Of a stretch of 64,000 bases of DNA, positions 33,394-46,300 are shown piece by piece (the first letter of the stretch is position 1; every line of letters starts with the position of its first letter). The notes beneath the pieces were generated by a model. That model worked only from the letters and a program-made list of their open reading frames with translations. It did not search any database and had not been told where the DNA came from. A program made the translations under genes and the position numbers. Origin of the DNA: Allium sativum (Eukaryota > Streptophyta > Magnoliopsida > Asparagales > Amaryllidaceae); contig CM060909.1 of NCBI GenBank assembly GCA_030737875.1, positions 31,671,159-31,735,158 on the forward strand, read 5' to 3'.

Positions 33394-35871
33394 TGTGACA
33401 GCTCGCCTCGGACCAGCCGACATTTCCCTAGAAATGCGTTGTGCCAATGCTCGATATGGGACAGTCGTCAAAAGAAAGGGATTTGAAACTATGAATCACC
33501 AAAGAACTTGTAGTATATCTCACAGCGCATGGAATAAAATATGATGGTAACATAACTTGACAGAAAACAGGCGAGACAATGCATAAACTGAAAACTAAAC
33601 CATCATAGCAGCTTATGATCCAAACATTATTACAACTTCAAAATACTGTCTCTAAAGCAAAATAGAAAAGGTACACTACTAATGCCTAAAGTAGTGATCA
33701 GCAATATCACTGGGAGAATATATGTAAATTGTACATGGAAGCCTCCTTCTCGTCTCCGGGCAGCTACTCGTGCATAACCACCTAACATGTCTCTAGTCTG
33801 CTCGTTTAGGAGCACCCAGATTAATAAGAAGATACATAAAACTCTGGGTCAGACAAAGTCTGGTATGATCGATAACAGCAAAACAGAACAATAACAGGTA
33901 TAAATAATCATACCTGAACCTGGACCTGCAACCAAAGAGTTAGCATAACAAGATGTACAGTACTCTAAGGTAACACTAACATAAAGTGTAAAGTGGAAGT
34001 GCACATGTCATGGTGGAAAACATCAATCATAGCAGTCATCCTCACATCTCTCACTTAGTGCGTAAAGCATACGATATCCACCACTTTAATCACCAAATCC
34101 TTTGCTACGACAACTTGCCCTTGGGAGTCTTATTGACCCCATTGCGCTGGTCCATAGCCACTAATCCTTTGCTATTATCACTTTGCCCTTGAGAGTTCTA
34201 ATGGTCCCATTACACTAATCCATAGCCATGTTATGATCAATTTTCCCTTGGGAGTCTTAATGACCCCACTGCGCTGATCCATAGTCCCTAATATGTCTCT
34301 TCATGGTGAACCAAAGCTATAAATATCGATAAATCCTTTGCACATGTCCCGCAGCAAAGCCCAACTCTGGAAGTTAGCTCGTTGGTTCCTATGTGGATCC
34401 TGAGTAATTACTTCCCATTTGGACTTCCTTTGCATCTTGGGTTGAAGTCAATCTTCAGAAAAGTCCACGATTTTCATCACATAGCTCCAATCCAGTTTGA
34501 TTCGAGATACTCCATCCGGGTTGGTTCGTGATCATCATATGGGTTCGGGTCGTGGTTACCCCACCGAGTTGGGTCGGGTTTCTTCACCCAGGTCGTTTCG
34601 TGGATGTTGAACGGTTCACGGTAGCAACACAGCTTGGTTCGGGTACAAGCTTCAGCTCATGTCAACAGGCGGGTCGGTTTAAGTGCTGGAGCAGTTCGGG
34701 TCGTGCTCCTCGGCTCATAGGAGGGTGACTTTCCGAGCTCCGGTTCGTGGTTCGTGCATGCGAGCAGTTCGAGGGTGGCAAGCTCGAGCAGGCGGCTCAT
34801 ATACCTCGAGTCGGGTCTGTTCGTGAGAGCATAGGGAAAGGGCGATCCGTTCCGATCCAGTTCAAATTCCTACAATTTACTAGCGAGCTATTTATGCCAT
34901 ACGATGATGTTTTCGACCATTCTAACTTTCGTATGCAAACTCAAAGCATACCAAACAGTAGTAGCAACATGCATGATCAATCAAAAGCATTAAAACATCA
35001 ATCATATGAGTTATATAGCTCAAACACATCCAAAAATCATGATTTTCCCCTTAATCCCCTTAACCATGTTTGACTATAGGATTAGCAAACTTAATCCAAA
35101 TTAACCCAAATTTTTCTCAGACGCATAAAATAATATTTCAGAATTTATGCATATTTTCCCATATTTTTCCAAGTCATAATTTCGCTAATTATCACTAATC
35201 ACCCCTAATTAGTCGTAATTAGGGAATAAACATGTTAATCACTCACCTAGCCACAAATTAATCTCAGATCTAAAAATATCTCTGATTTGGTTCGAATCCC
35301 AATGCAATACAGTAGCTGTACCTCCAATTTGATGTTAATTTTCCTTGGTTTGATGTTGATTAGCATAATATTGGATTAAAATGTGATTAAGAGGTAGTTT
35401 AGATGGTGGAGGCCATTACTAGTTTTGAAGAAATGAAAGTGGCAGCTGAGAAAATGAAATGAGATGGTTTCCTAACTCATTTCAGCCTCCCCATAACCCT
35501 AATCCTGAAGTGGGTTATGGGCCCACCCACTGATTACCCTATTAAGCCCGCTTAAGCAGTTTTTTACCTTCCAAACTTTATTTCAGCCATATCTCTCAAA
35601 TGGTAAGTCCATTTGATTAATGTGACCACTCTGTAAACCATCATCTGAATCCAATGAAAGTGGTTTACAATCAAAAATCGTTACCAATCAAAAGTTATAC
35701 GCGGAACAAGATTCGTCAAGGGCAAAACGATCGTAGAAAATTCGGTAATAATCATGAACATGGGAAATGACCCCTATAGTCGTTCCCCGAAGTTACACGA
35801 CCATACGACTTCGTATGAAAATAAAATAAATATTCTACGATCCTTCGATACGTGGAATGTGGGTTGTTACA
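33394..35871 (-). repeat. E2 right LTR (5' LTR on the minus strand), 2478 bp
   Basis: The plus strand runs from TGTGACAGCTCGCC to TGTTACA. Aligns along its length with 26144-28662. ORFs here are not conserved between the two copies and are left out. Confidence 0.9.
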
Positions 35872-35876
35872 GACCC
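35872..35876. repeat. E2 target-site duplication, right copy
   Basis: GACCC, matching 26139-26143. Confidence 0.8.
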
Positions 35877-36065
35877 CCTCCTGAGGGCAGTTCGTGACCC
35901 CTACTTGAGAGTGGTTCGTGACCCCCTGCCGAGGGTGGTTCGTGACCCCCTCCCGAGGGTGGTTCGTGACCCCTCCTGGGGGCGGTTCGTGACCCCTGCC
36001 TGAGGGCTGTTCGTGACCCTTTCCCGAGGGCGGTTCCTGACCCCTTCCCGAGGGCGGTTCATTAA
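35877..36065 (+). repeat. GC-rich minisatellite in the E3 5' LTR
   Basis: Seven or so units of about 28 bp: a core GTTCGTGACCCC followed by variable (C)TGAGGGCG. The 3' LTR has a comparable array at 54897-55146. ORFs on either strand here encode repeat peptides only. Confidence 0.9.
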
Positions 36066-36149
36066 CCGAGACAACGAACCGCGACCAGGACCTGCTATTG
36101 CTCCACGTGTCCCACCACTACCCGGTCTCCACATCAGCTCTCCTACAGC

Positions 36150-36157
36150 TATAAATA
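36150..36157 (+). promoter_or_regulatory. TATA box of the E3 5' LTR
   Basis: TATAAATA in the same setting as in the 3' LTR (55290-55297), about 340 bp before the LTR end. Confidence 0.65.
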
Positions 36158-36354
36158 CCCCACGACATGGCAAATTGAGGGGAATTTGGGCATCTCAACA
36201 TCCATAGCTGCCATGGTTAACACTTTCCCAAAGATAATCACCATATTATTCAATGAAATTCAATGGATTCGGGGAGAATTATTCATTGAATTCGAGTGAA
36301 TGAGAGATAATATTCCTTGTAATTGTAATCTTTGAATGAAATGAGAAAATATGA

Positions 36355-36386
36355 AGTGGACGTAGGCTCTTTAACGCCGAACCACT
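36355..36386 (+). promoter_or_regulatory. Conserved hairpin in the E3 5' LTR
   Basis: AGTGG (36355-36359) pairs with CCACT (36382-36386), with GGC/GCC inside, followed by ATAAAA. It is the same motif as in E1. The E3 3' LTR copy (55495-55526) has one arm base changed (CCAGT). Confidence 0.6.
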
Positions 36387-36496
36387 ATAAAAATCCTATT
36401 GTCTTGATTTTTCTCGAATTATTCAGTTATTTCCTCATATTCTATACTCGAAATATGACGATTTGGGTGTTAGGATCATTTTTTGGTCTAACATTT

Positions 36497-36514
36497 TGGT
36501 GCTTTCACTAGGAA
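36497..36514 (+). other. E3 primer binding site
   Basis: TGGTGCTTTCACTAGGAA, three bases after the LTR end; nearly the E1 site. Confidence 0.75.
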
Positions 36515-36632
36515 CCGAATTCTCAACCTATCGGATTTTTATTCTACTATTTGAATTTCAAAATCCCAGGAAGATAGTCCACCTATCTATTGTTTTTGAA
36601 GATTTCAGTTAATTTAGTAATATCAAAACTTT

Positions 36633-36713
36633 ATGGCTCCGAAGAAAGCAAAGTAATCGCAAACTTCACGGCCAAATGAAGAATGCAACGATAACGCGCA
36701 GGAGCAGGTGGCT
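36633..36713 (+). pseudogene. gag: E3 gag start, cut by E4
   Basis: ATG 36633 opens a short frame like the E1 Gag start (M-A-x-K then SQT) but has TAA at codon 8. E4 entered at 36713; decayed sequence resumes at 47256. Confidence 0.65.
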
Positions 36714-39700
36714 TGTAACACCCTACCTCTGTTAAGGTCACTCACAAAGGGAATGCCTTAACTTTGGTGGAGGGTTTTAGGTAAGAGATGCAGATAAATT
36801 ACAAGACAGACAAATAAAACAGCGGGAAATAAAGTCATTTTATAAACAATGTGGTTTACTCAAGCTTTTACAACAATTGTCTCAATCATACTTAAAAATA
36901 ATGCATAGAACTTCTGTCTTGATTCAAAAACTTCCAAGTATAAAAGAAGCATAAAAATAACAATGATATTCCCCAATAAAGAATGAACTAGCCATAGCAG
37001 TGGAAGAGAGGGTCTAAAGCAATACATCAACTATCTTCGAGCTTGGAAAGAAAACTGAGCTAAGATGTAACATTTCCTCCCTGTGAACCTGAGGGGGGGG
37101 GGACGGAAGAAAAGAGGCGAAACAAACTAGGTAAGACATAAGTATGGTAAGTCCAGTGACTTTCAGCATGTAAATAGGCAAAAGCACCATGACATGAATA
37201 AACTGAATATAAGACAATACCGTGATAACATGGATAACAAGATAACATAAGATTAGCACAAGATATGACAAGGCAAGATAAACTAAATGCGCATCTACTC
37301 TTTCTCTGCTTCGCTACTACCTTGTTTTTCTGATTTCTATATCTCTGCACCCCCTAATTAGTGTCCCAACAAGTAATCTATGCAAAATGATAATATGATA
37401 ACATGATCCCAATCCCCGCAATTGTGGTAGCCTTCAGGTGTACATCTAGTATGAGGATCTTACCTCAATCATCCTAATTGCCATGAAGATGTACCCTTAC
37501 TACCCTATCGATCGGCTACTTACTCGTATTAACTTTCCTTGTGTCTGTGTCAATCGGCCCTCTCTTGCATGAAGATACCCCATGCCGGTCCCACCATAAG
37601 GTGTATCAATCCTTATGATAGCGACCCGACACGATTCAAGATGAACAGTGTATAACTATTGGTACATGGTGCCTACTTTTTCCAACTCCGGAGTACGTGC
37701 ACACCCGTAATCCGTTGGAACCTACACTGACGTACCCCCTGCCGCTATTTTGACCGCTTATAATCAGCCCAGTAATCTTGCCCCACCCTGCCTAGTTTCA
37801 GGGTACCTTGATACATCTATGTGGGTTACTGCAGAAATGGGTCCCCGTTACTAGGGTTTCTTACTGGTTAAGTTTGTGGGCCTATATTTACTAATATTAC
37901 CCACCATCCCGATATATACTTAACCCTCCCACTGATTCAAACATGTTTACTTAATGGTTAAGTTTGTGGGCCTATATTTACTAATATTACCCACCAACCC
38001 GATATATACTTAACCCTCCCACACATTATGTCATATTGGTTAAGTGTTGTCCATTCATGTTAACCCACCCGATCATCATGTCATGGGGGTTAAGTGTTTC
38101 TTATTAACCCTTTTCATTCGTCATGTTGGATTGGTTAAGTGTTTCCTATTAACTTAACCCCTTTCATTCATCATGTTATATTGGTTAAGTGTTTCCCATT
38201 AACTTAACCATATTCGTTCATCAAGTTACATTGGTTAAGTGTTTCTTATTAACTTAACCCCACGCGTTCATCATGCTGTATTGGTTAAGTGTTATCAATC
38301 AATTCGAGTTAACTTAACCCACCCACTTGTCATGTTACAGTGGTCAAGTGTTGCCTTCTTGTGTTAACTTAACCCTTCCATGCATCATGTTATGTTGGTT
38401 AAGTGTTGCTTTCTTGTTTTAACTTAACCCTACCCATTCATCATGTCATAATGGTTGAGTGTTTCTTATTAGCTTAATCCTTCTCATTCATCATGTTGTA
38501 CTGGTTAATTTAACACTGCTCACTTGTCTAATTAACATGTTATAACGGTTAAGTGTTCTAAATTTACTGAACCCCACCTTCTTGTTTAATTAATATTTTA
38601 TAACGGTTAAGTGTTCTAAATTTACTTAACCCCACCTTCCTATCTAATTAACATGTTATAACGGTTAAGTTTTCTAAATTTACTTAACCCCTCCTTCCTA
38701 TCTAATTAACATGTTATAATGGTTAAGTGTTCTAAAATTTACTTAACCCCGCCTTTCTTAGCATGTCTGTTTGTTGGCATTAATTAATTTATCAATGCCC
38801 CAACCTCTCACATTAGAACTGTTGTTTGCGGTTGCTGGATGTGTCGGGCGGTTACCAGCAGACTTCTACCGCAAACTCATTCTAACCTCGGATTTTTGGG
38901 CTAAGTGCACTAACCTCTCACATTAGATCTGTGTTGTCGCGGTTACTAGATGTGCCGGGCGGTTCCGGGCAGTTTTACACCGTAACTCGATCTAACCTTG
39001 GGTTAGGCATGTTTATTTTTTAGCATATTTACCATACGTGTCCAAGTCTAGATTTTATATGCTAATCATCCCTCACAAAACGAGTCATGTTCAATTTCTC
39101 ACGTTATACCCTAACAAAGCTGATTGCAAGTTATGCCTCCCAAATTCAAATTCAAGTTATTACTCAACATAGTTTACACCCAATCTTCCCAAATTTGCAA
39201 TAATAATCATGCCCAAAATTACAATATTCATTATACTTGGCATCCCTGCCAATAGTTAGGCCCAATCTAGGTTTAATATTCCAGTTTACATTTTTTCCCC
39301 CAATCTAGGTTTAATATTTCAAGTTACCCCAAATTCGTACAATAACAATCATGTCCAAAACTTGATTTTTATGCCAATTAACCCATCTTGCAGTTATAAC
39401 GATAATAACACCCAGTATCAATTACAAGTTATACCCAAATCACAGTTACGCCCAATAGTACATAAAATGGATTAGGCCCAATTCCCTGGTATTCCAATCG
39501 TATATATATAACAAGATTTCGTCTAGGTTCGAGACAACCTAAATCCAAAATAAAAGGGGAAGAAAAGGAAACATCAAGGATTAGGCATAAAATAGCCATA
39601 CGACGCTAGATTTGATAATAGTAATATCAGAAACAGAAAAGAAATATAGATCTGAATTACATCACAGGCATAGATCTGATAGATTACATTTGAATAGCAT

Positions 39701-40788
39701 CGCAGGCACTATTCTGATAAAATAGATTTGAATAACATCGCAGGCACAAATCTGATAAAATAGATTTGAATAACACTGCAGGCACAAATCTGATAAAATA
39801 GATTTGAATAACATTGCAGGCACAAATATGATAAAATAGATTGGATAAATCTAAAACGGATTATCTCCCAAATCAGGTATAGCTTGGATTCAGATGATTA
39901 CATGCCAAGAAATTAAATTAAGAGTTCACATCTGAAAGTAACTTGAACTTACAAAACAAAGGACAAATCTTGTTTCTGGGATCTGTTTTCTAAAACTGAA
40001 AAGCTATCCCTTGACGAAGACTATCAATTCTCTAATTTAGATTTGATTCGTAGCTTCTAACTTGCTTTCTAGTTTGCTTTCTATTTTGCTTCCTAGTTGG
40101 AGAAGAATGGTGGCCATGCGAGGTTGACCATCGACAACATGATGGCTCCTTTGAATGAAATTGTGTGGTTTAGGGTTGAGGGTTAGGGTTGTTTATATAG
40201 AAGTTTAGATTTATGTGAGCCATTAGATCAACCTAGGAGCAATCAGAACCATCCAGACCAGATAGAGCTATCCAAAAACCACCACCTATGCTCTAGTGAC
40301 TCAGCAACAAGTCAGAAATCGTCACTGTTCGGATCAGAAGACAGGAGTCGACCTCTACAAGGGGGGGTCAACACCTATGTCGTGTAACATGTCACTATCT
40401 AATTTACACCACAACTCAGTCTGATGTGAGAGGTGGGGTGTTACATGTCAACTCCCCTATAGGGGGGTCGACACCTATGTCGACTCCCCCGGGGGGTTCG
40501 ACCCTTGAGCGGGAATTTTCCCGCTCAGCCTCTTTTGCCTAAATTTGAAATTCGAACTACTTTTTCGATTTAATTATTATTTATATTTAATTTCTGATTT
40601 AACATGAAATCTTCTGAACTCCATAACTTTTTCATATGGAGTCCGATTTACGCAAACTCGGACTCTATCTCAAGCAGAATTCTGAGACGAACACAATGGC
40701 ATAACCCATTTCCCTTAATTCTTACTTTTACAATTAAGTATTCTTTAATTCGTTAATTTAATAAACATAGAAAATACAGGGTGTTACA
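36714..40788 (-). repeat. E4 left LTR, 4075 bp
   Basis: The plus strand runs from TGTAACACCC to TGTTACA. It contains the GGTTAAG array, two related blocks of about 110 bp at 38805-38995 (AACCTCTCACATTAGA words), a run of about 40 bp units with GATTTGAATAACAT near 39680-39850, and GTCGAC palindromes at 40380-40505. Confidence 0.88.
37860..38760. repeat. GGTTAAGT hairpin array in the E4 left LTR
   Basis: About fifteen units of 50-65 bp. Each has GGTTAAGT facing ACTTAACC across a variable loop, with linkers like ATTCATCATGTTATATT. The last four units share the loop GTTCTAAATTT. The arms hardly vary, unlike the E0 array. The counterpart is at 44500-45395. Confidence 0.9.
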
Positions 40789-43343
40789 TTCTCCCATCCT
40801 TTGAAGGATTTCGTCCTCGAAATCTCCAAGTCAATGGGAATGTATCCTAACATCCAACATCCATCTACTCAACCATTCAATCACAGGCGTCCATTGTCCT
40901 TAGAAAGATTTCTAATGCTTTCATGTTCATATGCATAGTGTGTGTACATGTCCTTACCTAATGCAAAATCAAGCGGTCTACTGATTCAGTTGACCTCCTT
41001 AATGCAAATTTATGTTAGTGCCATGAGTCCATCATGTATGCAATTATTCCTAATCGTATTTATAACTTCTACATGAGTGTTCAATCATTCATACAAATAC
41101 AACATCCATATGATAACACATCAAGTTTCAATCCATATATATAAAAATTCACTCATGCATATGCAATATGGAAGTGACGGAGCCGATATAGTGCATAATG
41201 TGTGTATATGCATCCACGAGCAAGCACTAGCAAACACTTGCAACCATCAATCAAAACATGTTTCAAACACATGTTTACATCCATTGTCCTCTATCTAAGG
41301 ATCGAGGATAGAACTGAGAGGATATACTTAAAGGACAAAGACTATCATGCAAATAAATTTTACAGAAAAAAGAGAGATCAAGGATATACCCTCAAAATGG
41401 GTATGATGCGCGTTTCTAGTCTTCAGTCTTCTAAGTCGCATCTTCTTGAGCTTCATTCCATATTGCTCTGATTGTCTCAACTTTACGATTGTGTAGCTTC
41501 TTAATTTCTATTTCCAGAATATGCATTGGAACTCATTTCATTATTTCCTCTCGTTCCTCCTTTTCTTCTTATTGTATTCTTGGCACTACAACTTCTGCCA
41601 TGTCATGCTAACATTCCCAGAACTATCTCTTGAAAATAGACAGATGCTAACCATGTTACCAAGTATATATACTAAGATGATTAGATTCTTCTTCGTCAAT
41701 CTTGTAAGTGGGGCTAATACCTTCGCAAACTCCTTAATTAACTTCCTATATTAGCCCGCTAGTCCAAGAAAGCTTCTTACTTCTGTTGCATTCCTTGGGA
41801 CCTTCCAGTCTTGCACCGCAACTACTTTTGCAGGATCTACTGCTATCCCTTCTTTGGACGCCACTTGTCCTAGAAACCTTACTTCTTCTCTCCAAAAATG
41901 ACGTTTTTGGAGAACTTCGCCTTAAGTTGATGCGCTTGGAGGATATCCGAGACTTCCCTTAGATGCAAAGTATGTTCTTCCTCATTCTTAGAGAAAACCA
42001 AAATATCATCTATGCACAAGCGAAGTGAACCAACCGCCATTGTAACGAAAACGAATGGAGCACCCTATTCAAAAATACTTCGCCTTATGAACCCTTTTTC
42101 AACTAACTCTTTTACTTGTTTACTGAGCCCTTCCTTTCCCTTGGATTCATGTGTCGTACAGGTAATGCAACTGGCTTTGCATTGTCAACTAGATATATGC
42201 GGAAGTCTATATCGCATTTTAGGGGACAAACCCCTAACCGAATCAAAAACATTTGTGTACTCATGGACTACTCCAACGGATCGCAAATCGTCGATAGATG
42301 CATCAAGTGATTCTAGGTAGCTAAGACAAACTGATTCCTTAGGATCGCACGAAATCTCGAGGGTATTCCCGAGGCAAGTCAAAAGTCTAACTACCCTCCT
42401 TTCACAATTACTAGCTAACCAATCCATGCTTAGAATCAACCCATAGCCCATGAAACCAAAAAAAAAAAACCTAAGCATTACACTTAAACTCAATACTTAA
42501 CATAGTTATTCTCAAATCCTTACAAAACAAAGATAAACGAGCCGAACCACCAACTGGATTTAAGGCAATAATGGGATCTTCTATTATACAAGTACTAAGG
42601 TGCAGAGACTCAACTATGGAAGCAGATATAAACGAATGTGAAGAGCTAAAATCATAAGAGTACTAACAGGACGATCAAAAGAAAAACTAGACATTTTCAA
42701 CAGAAACTTTACTACCTCTCTCTCAGGTACGCTGGCGGTGAGAGCATGCACTTATCCTCCTGAAAATCCTGTCCTTAGTTCTTTCCCTTGTCCTTAATTA
42801 TATGACCCGTTATACCATAATAACGACACTTCCTCTTGTCTTAGGTTTTCTTATTCTTTTTTCCCTTCTTTGTGAACCAAGTCTATGTCCATGAGTTCCT
42901 CATCCTTGGGTTGTGTTTCTTAGCCAAACTCCCTCATTCTCATCTTTGCTATCTTTGTGTAACTTGTTGACAAGTCTCTTGAAAGCTGCCTCCATCGCAC
43001 GGAAAACCTACAATGCTTGAAAGAAAATTAGCCGCAGGTGAAACTATTGCGGCTATAGATGGAAGTTGGGCACTTCTTTGTCCTTTGACAGATGTCGTAG
43101 TCTCATCAAGCCTACGGAGCCATGCCGCGATGAGGTTACCTCCCAGAAAGCCAAGAGCCCTGGAGACTCAGGAAAGAAGGAAACAAGGATTCAAACGGAG
43201 GATCAAAAGATACTGCATATGGCTTTGGGGAATATGCCTTTAAAACAAAACATTTCTTTTGAAAATGCTTCTTTTAAAACCGTTTTGAAAATAAATTTTC
43301 AAATCTTTTAACTGATCCGGTAACCTTCAGCTCTGATACCAAG
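40789..43343 (-). pseudogene. E4 interior with gag, protease and RT remnants
   Basis: On the minus strand: PBS with TGGTATCAGAGC near 43331-43342, a broken gag with a decayed zinc knuckle near 42800, a protease-to-RT stretch (42185-42493, GLILSMDWL and YTNVFDSVRGL), a piece of RT around 42010-42180, then directly the RT C-terminus (41752-42010, beginning DDILVF). The RT core between these is deleted. RNase H and integrase were not found; 40789-41750 holds only the relic TTCGAGGACGAAATCC and the purine-rich end. Plus-strand ORFs here are shadows. Confidence 0.75.
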
Positions 43344-46300
43344 TATAACACCCCATCTCCGTTAAGTTCACCCACAAAGGGAATGCCTTAACTTTGATGG
43401 AGCGTTTTAGGTAAGAGATGCAGATAAATTACAAGACAGACAAATAAAACAGCGGGAAATAAAGTCATTTTATAAACAATATGGTTCAGTCAAGCTTTTA
43501 CAACAATTGTCTCAATCATACTTAAAAACAATACATAGAAGTTCTGTCTTGATTCAAAAAATTCCAAGTATAAAATAAGCATAAAAATAACAAAGATATT
43601 CCCCAATAAAGCATGAACCAGCCATAGCAGTGGAAAAGAGGGTCCAAAGCAATACATCGTCCATCTTCGAGCTTGGAAATAAAACTGAGCTAAGCGGTAA
43701 CATTTACTCCCTGTGAACCCGAGGGGGAGGGGACGGAAGAAAAGAGGCGAAACAAACTAGGTCAGACATGATTCTGGTAAGTCAGTGACTTTCAGCATGT
43801 ACATAGGTAAAAGCGTCATGACATGAATAAACTGAATATAAGACAACACCATGATAACATGGATAACAAGATAACATAAGATTAGCACAAGATATGACAA
43901 GGCAAGATAAACTAAATGTGCTTCTACTCTTTCTCTGCTTTGCTACTACCTTGTTATTTTGATTTCTATATCTCTGCACCCCCCTAACTAGTATCCCAAC
44001 TAGTAATCTGTGTAAAATGATAATATGATAACATGATCCCAATCCCCGCAATTGTGGTATCCTTCAGGTGTACATCTAGTATGAGGATCTTACCTCGATC
44101 AGCCTAATTGCCAAGAAGATGTTAGATGTACCCTTACTACCCTATCGATCGGCTCCTTACTCGTATTAACTTCCCTTTTGTCTGTGTCAATCGGCCATCT
44201 CTTGCATGTAGATACCATGTGCTGGTCCCACCATAAGGTGTATCAATCCTTATGATAGCGACGGACATGATTCAAGATGCACAGTGTATAACTACTGGTA
44301 CCCAGTGCCTGCTTTTTCCCACTCCGGAGTATGTGCACGCCCATAATCCGTCGTAACCTACCCTGACGTACCCCTTGCCGTTATTTTGACCACTTATAAT
44401 CAGCCCAGTAAGCATGCCCCACCCTGCTTAGTTTCAAGGTACCTTGATACATCTATGTGGGTTACTGCTGAAATGGGTCCCCATTACTAGGGTTTCTTAC
44501 TGGTTAAGTTTGTGGGCCTATATTCACTAATATTACCCACCAACCCGATATGTACTTAACCCTCCCACTGATTCAAACATGTTTACTTAACGGTTAAGTT
44601 TTCGGGCCTATATTTACTAATATTACCCACCGACCCGATATGTACTTAACCCTCCTACACATTATGTCATATTGGTTATGTGTTGTCCATTCATGTTAAC
44701 TTAACCCACCCACTCATCATGTCATGTTGGTTAAGTGTTCCTTATTAACCCTTTTCACTCGTCATGTTGGATTGGTTAAGTGTTTCCTATTAACTTAACC
44801 CCGTTCATTCATCATGTTATATTAGTTAAGTATTTCCCATTAACTTAACCCCATTCGTTCATCAAGTTACATTGGTTAAGTGTTTCTTATTAACTTAACC
44901 CCACGCGTTCATCATGCTGTATTGGTTAAGTGTCATCAATCAATTCGAGTTAACCTAACCCACCCACTTGTCGTGTTACATTGGTCAAGTATTGCCTTCT
45001 TGTGTTAACTTAACCCTTCCACGCATCCTGTTATATTGGTTAAGTGTTGCTCTCTTGTTTTAACTTAACCCTACCCATTCATCATGTCATATTAGTTAAG
45101 TGTTTCTTATTAACTTAAACCTTCTCATTCATCATGTTGTACTGGTTAACTTAACCTTGTTCACTTGTCTAATTAACATGTTATAACGGTTAAGTGTTCT
45201 AAATTTACTTAACCCCGCCTTCTTGTCTAATTAATATGTTATAATAGTTAAGTGTTCTAAATTTATGTAACTGCACCTTCCTATCTAATTAACATGTTAT
45301 AACAGTTAAGTTTTCTAAATTTACTTGACCCCACCTTCCTGCCTAATTAACATGTTATAACGGTTAAGTGTTCTAAACTTTACTTAACCTTACCATTCTT
45401 AGCATGTCTGTTTATTGGCATTAATTAATTTATCAATGCCCCAACCTCTCACATTTGAACTGTTGTTTGCGGTTGCTGGACGTGCCGGGCGGTTCCGGCA
45501 GACTTCTACCGCAAACCCATTCTAACCTCCAGTCTTTGGGCTAAATGCGCTAACCTCTCACATTAGATCTGTGTTTTTGCGGTTACTGGATGTGCCGAGT
45601 GGTTCTGGTCAGTTTTACACCGCAACTCAATCTAACCTCGGGTTAGGCATGTTTATCTTTTAGCATGTTTACCATACATGTCCAAGTCTAGATTTTATAT
45701 GCTAATCATCCTAATTTCACAAAACTAGTTATGTTCAATTTATCAGGTTATACCCCAACAAAGCTGATTGCAAGTTATGCCTCACAAATTCAAATTCAAG
45801 TTATTACTCAACATAGGTTACACCCAATCTTCCAAAATTTACAATAATAATCATGCCCAAAATTACAATATTCATTATACTTGGCGTCCCAGCCAATAGT
45901 TAGGCCCAATCTCGGTTTAATATTCCAATTTACATTTTTCCCCCAATCTAGGTTTAATATTTCAAGTTACCCCAAGTTCGGAACAATAATAGTCATGCCC
46001 AAAACTTGATTTTTATGCAAATTAACCCATCTTGTAGTTATAACAATAATAATGCCTAATATCAGTTACAAGTTATACCCAAATCTCAGTTACGCCCAAT
46101 AGTACATAAAATGTATTAGGCCCAATTCCCCCGTATTCCAATCGTATATATATATAACAAGATTTCGTCTAGGTTCGAGACAACCTAGATCCAAAATAAA
46201 AGGGGAAGAAGAAGAAACATCAAGGATTAGGCATAAAATAGCCATACGATGCTAGATTTGATAATAGTAATATCAGGAACAGAAAAGAAATATAGATCTG

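Larger units (their letters stand above)
26144..35871 (-). mobile_element. E2: chromodomain Ty3/gypsy element (Tekay/Del-like), defective
   Basis: LTRs at 26144-28662 and 33394-35871, both ending TTACA. On the minus strand the order is PBS (33380-33391), gag, zinc knuckles, protease, RT, RNase H, integrase, chromodomain, purine tract (28663-28682). All genes carry frameshifts or stops. The two LTRs differ by roughly one base in ten by eye plus indels, so it is much older than E1. Confidence 0.9.
35877..36493 (+). repeat. E3 5' LTR, part 2 (after E2)
   Basis: Minisatellite at 35877-36065, TATAAATA at 36150-36157, hairpin at 36355-36386, end TCTAACA at 36493. Matches 54900-55630, except that the 3' LTR has about 60 extra bases near 55185-55247. 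Confidence 0.88.

Noticed and set aside
35901..36173. ORFs encoding repeated TNRPQEG-like peptides (also 54873-55187)
   Set aside because: They are readings of the LTR minisatellite and are not conserved as proteins.
38040..38760. GGTTAA words resembling telomere repeats
   Set aside because: Units are 50-65 bp with inverted arms, not a short tandem TTTAGGG-type repeat, and the array lies inside a retrotransposon LTR.
42012..42320. Plus-strand ORFs in the E4 interior and at 62514-62852 (minus) in E5 that resemble each other
   Set aside because: Both are antisense readings of the same RT region; the real coding strand is the other one.
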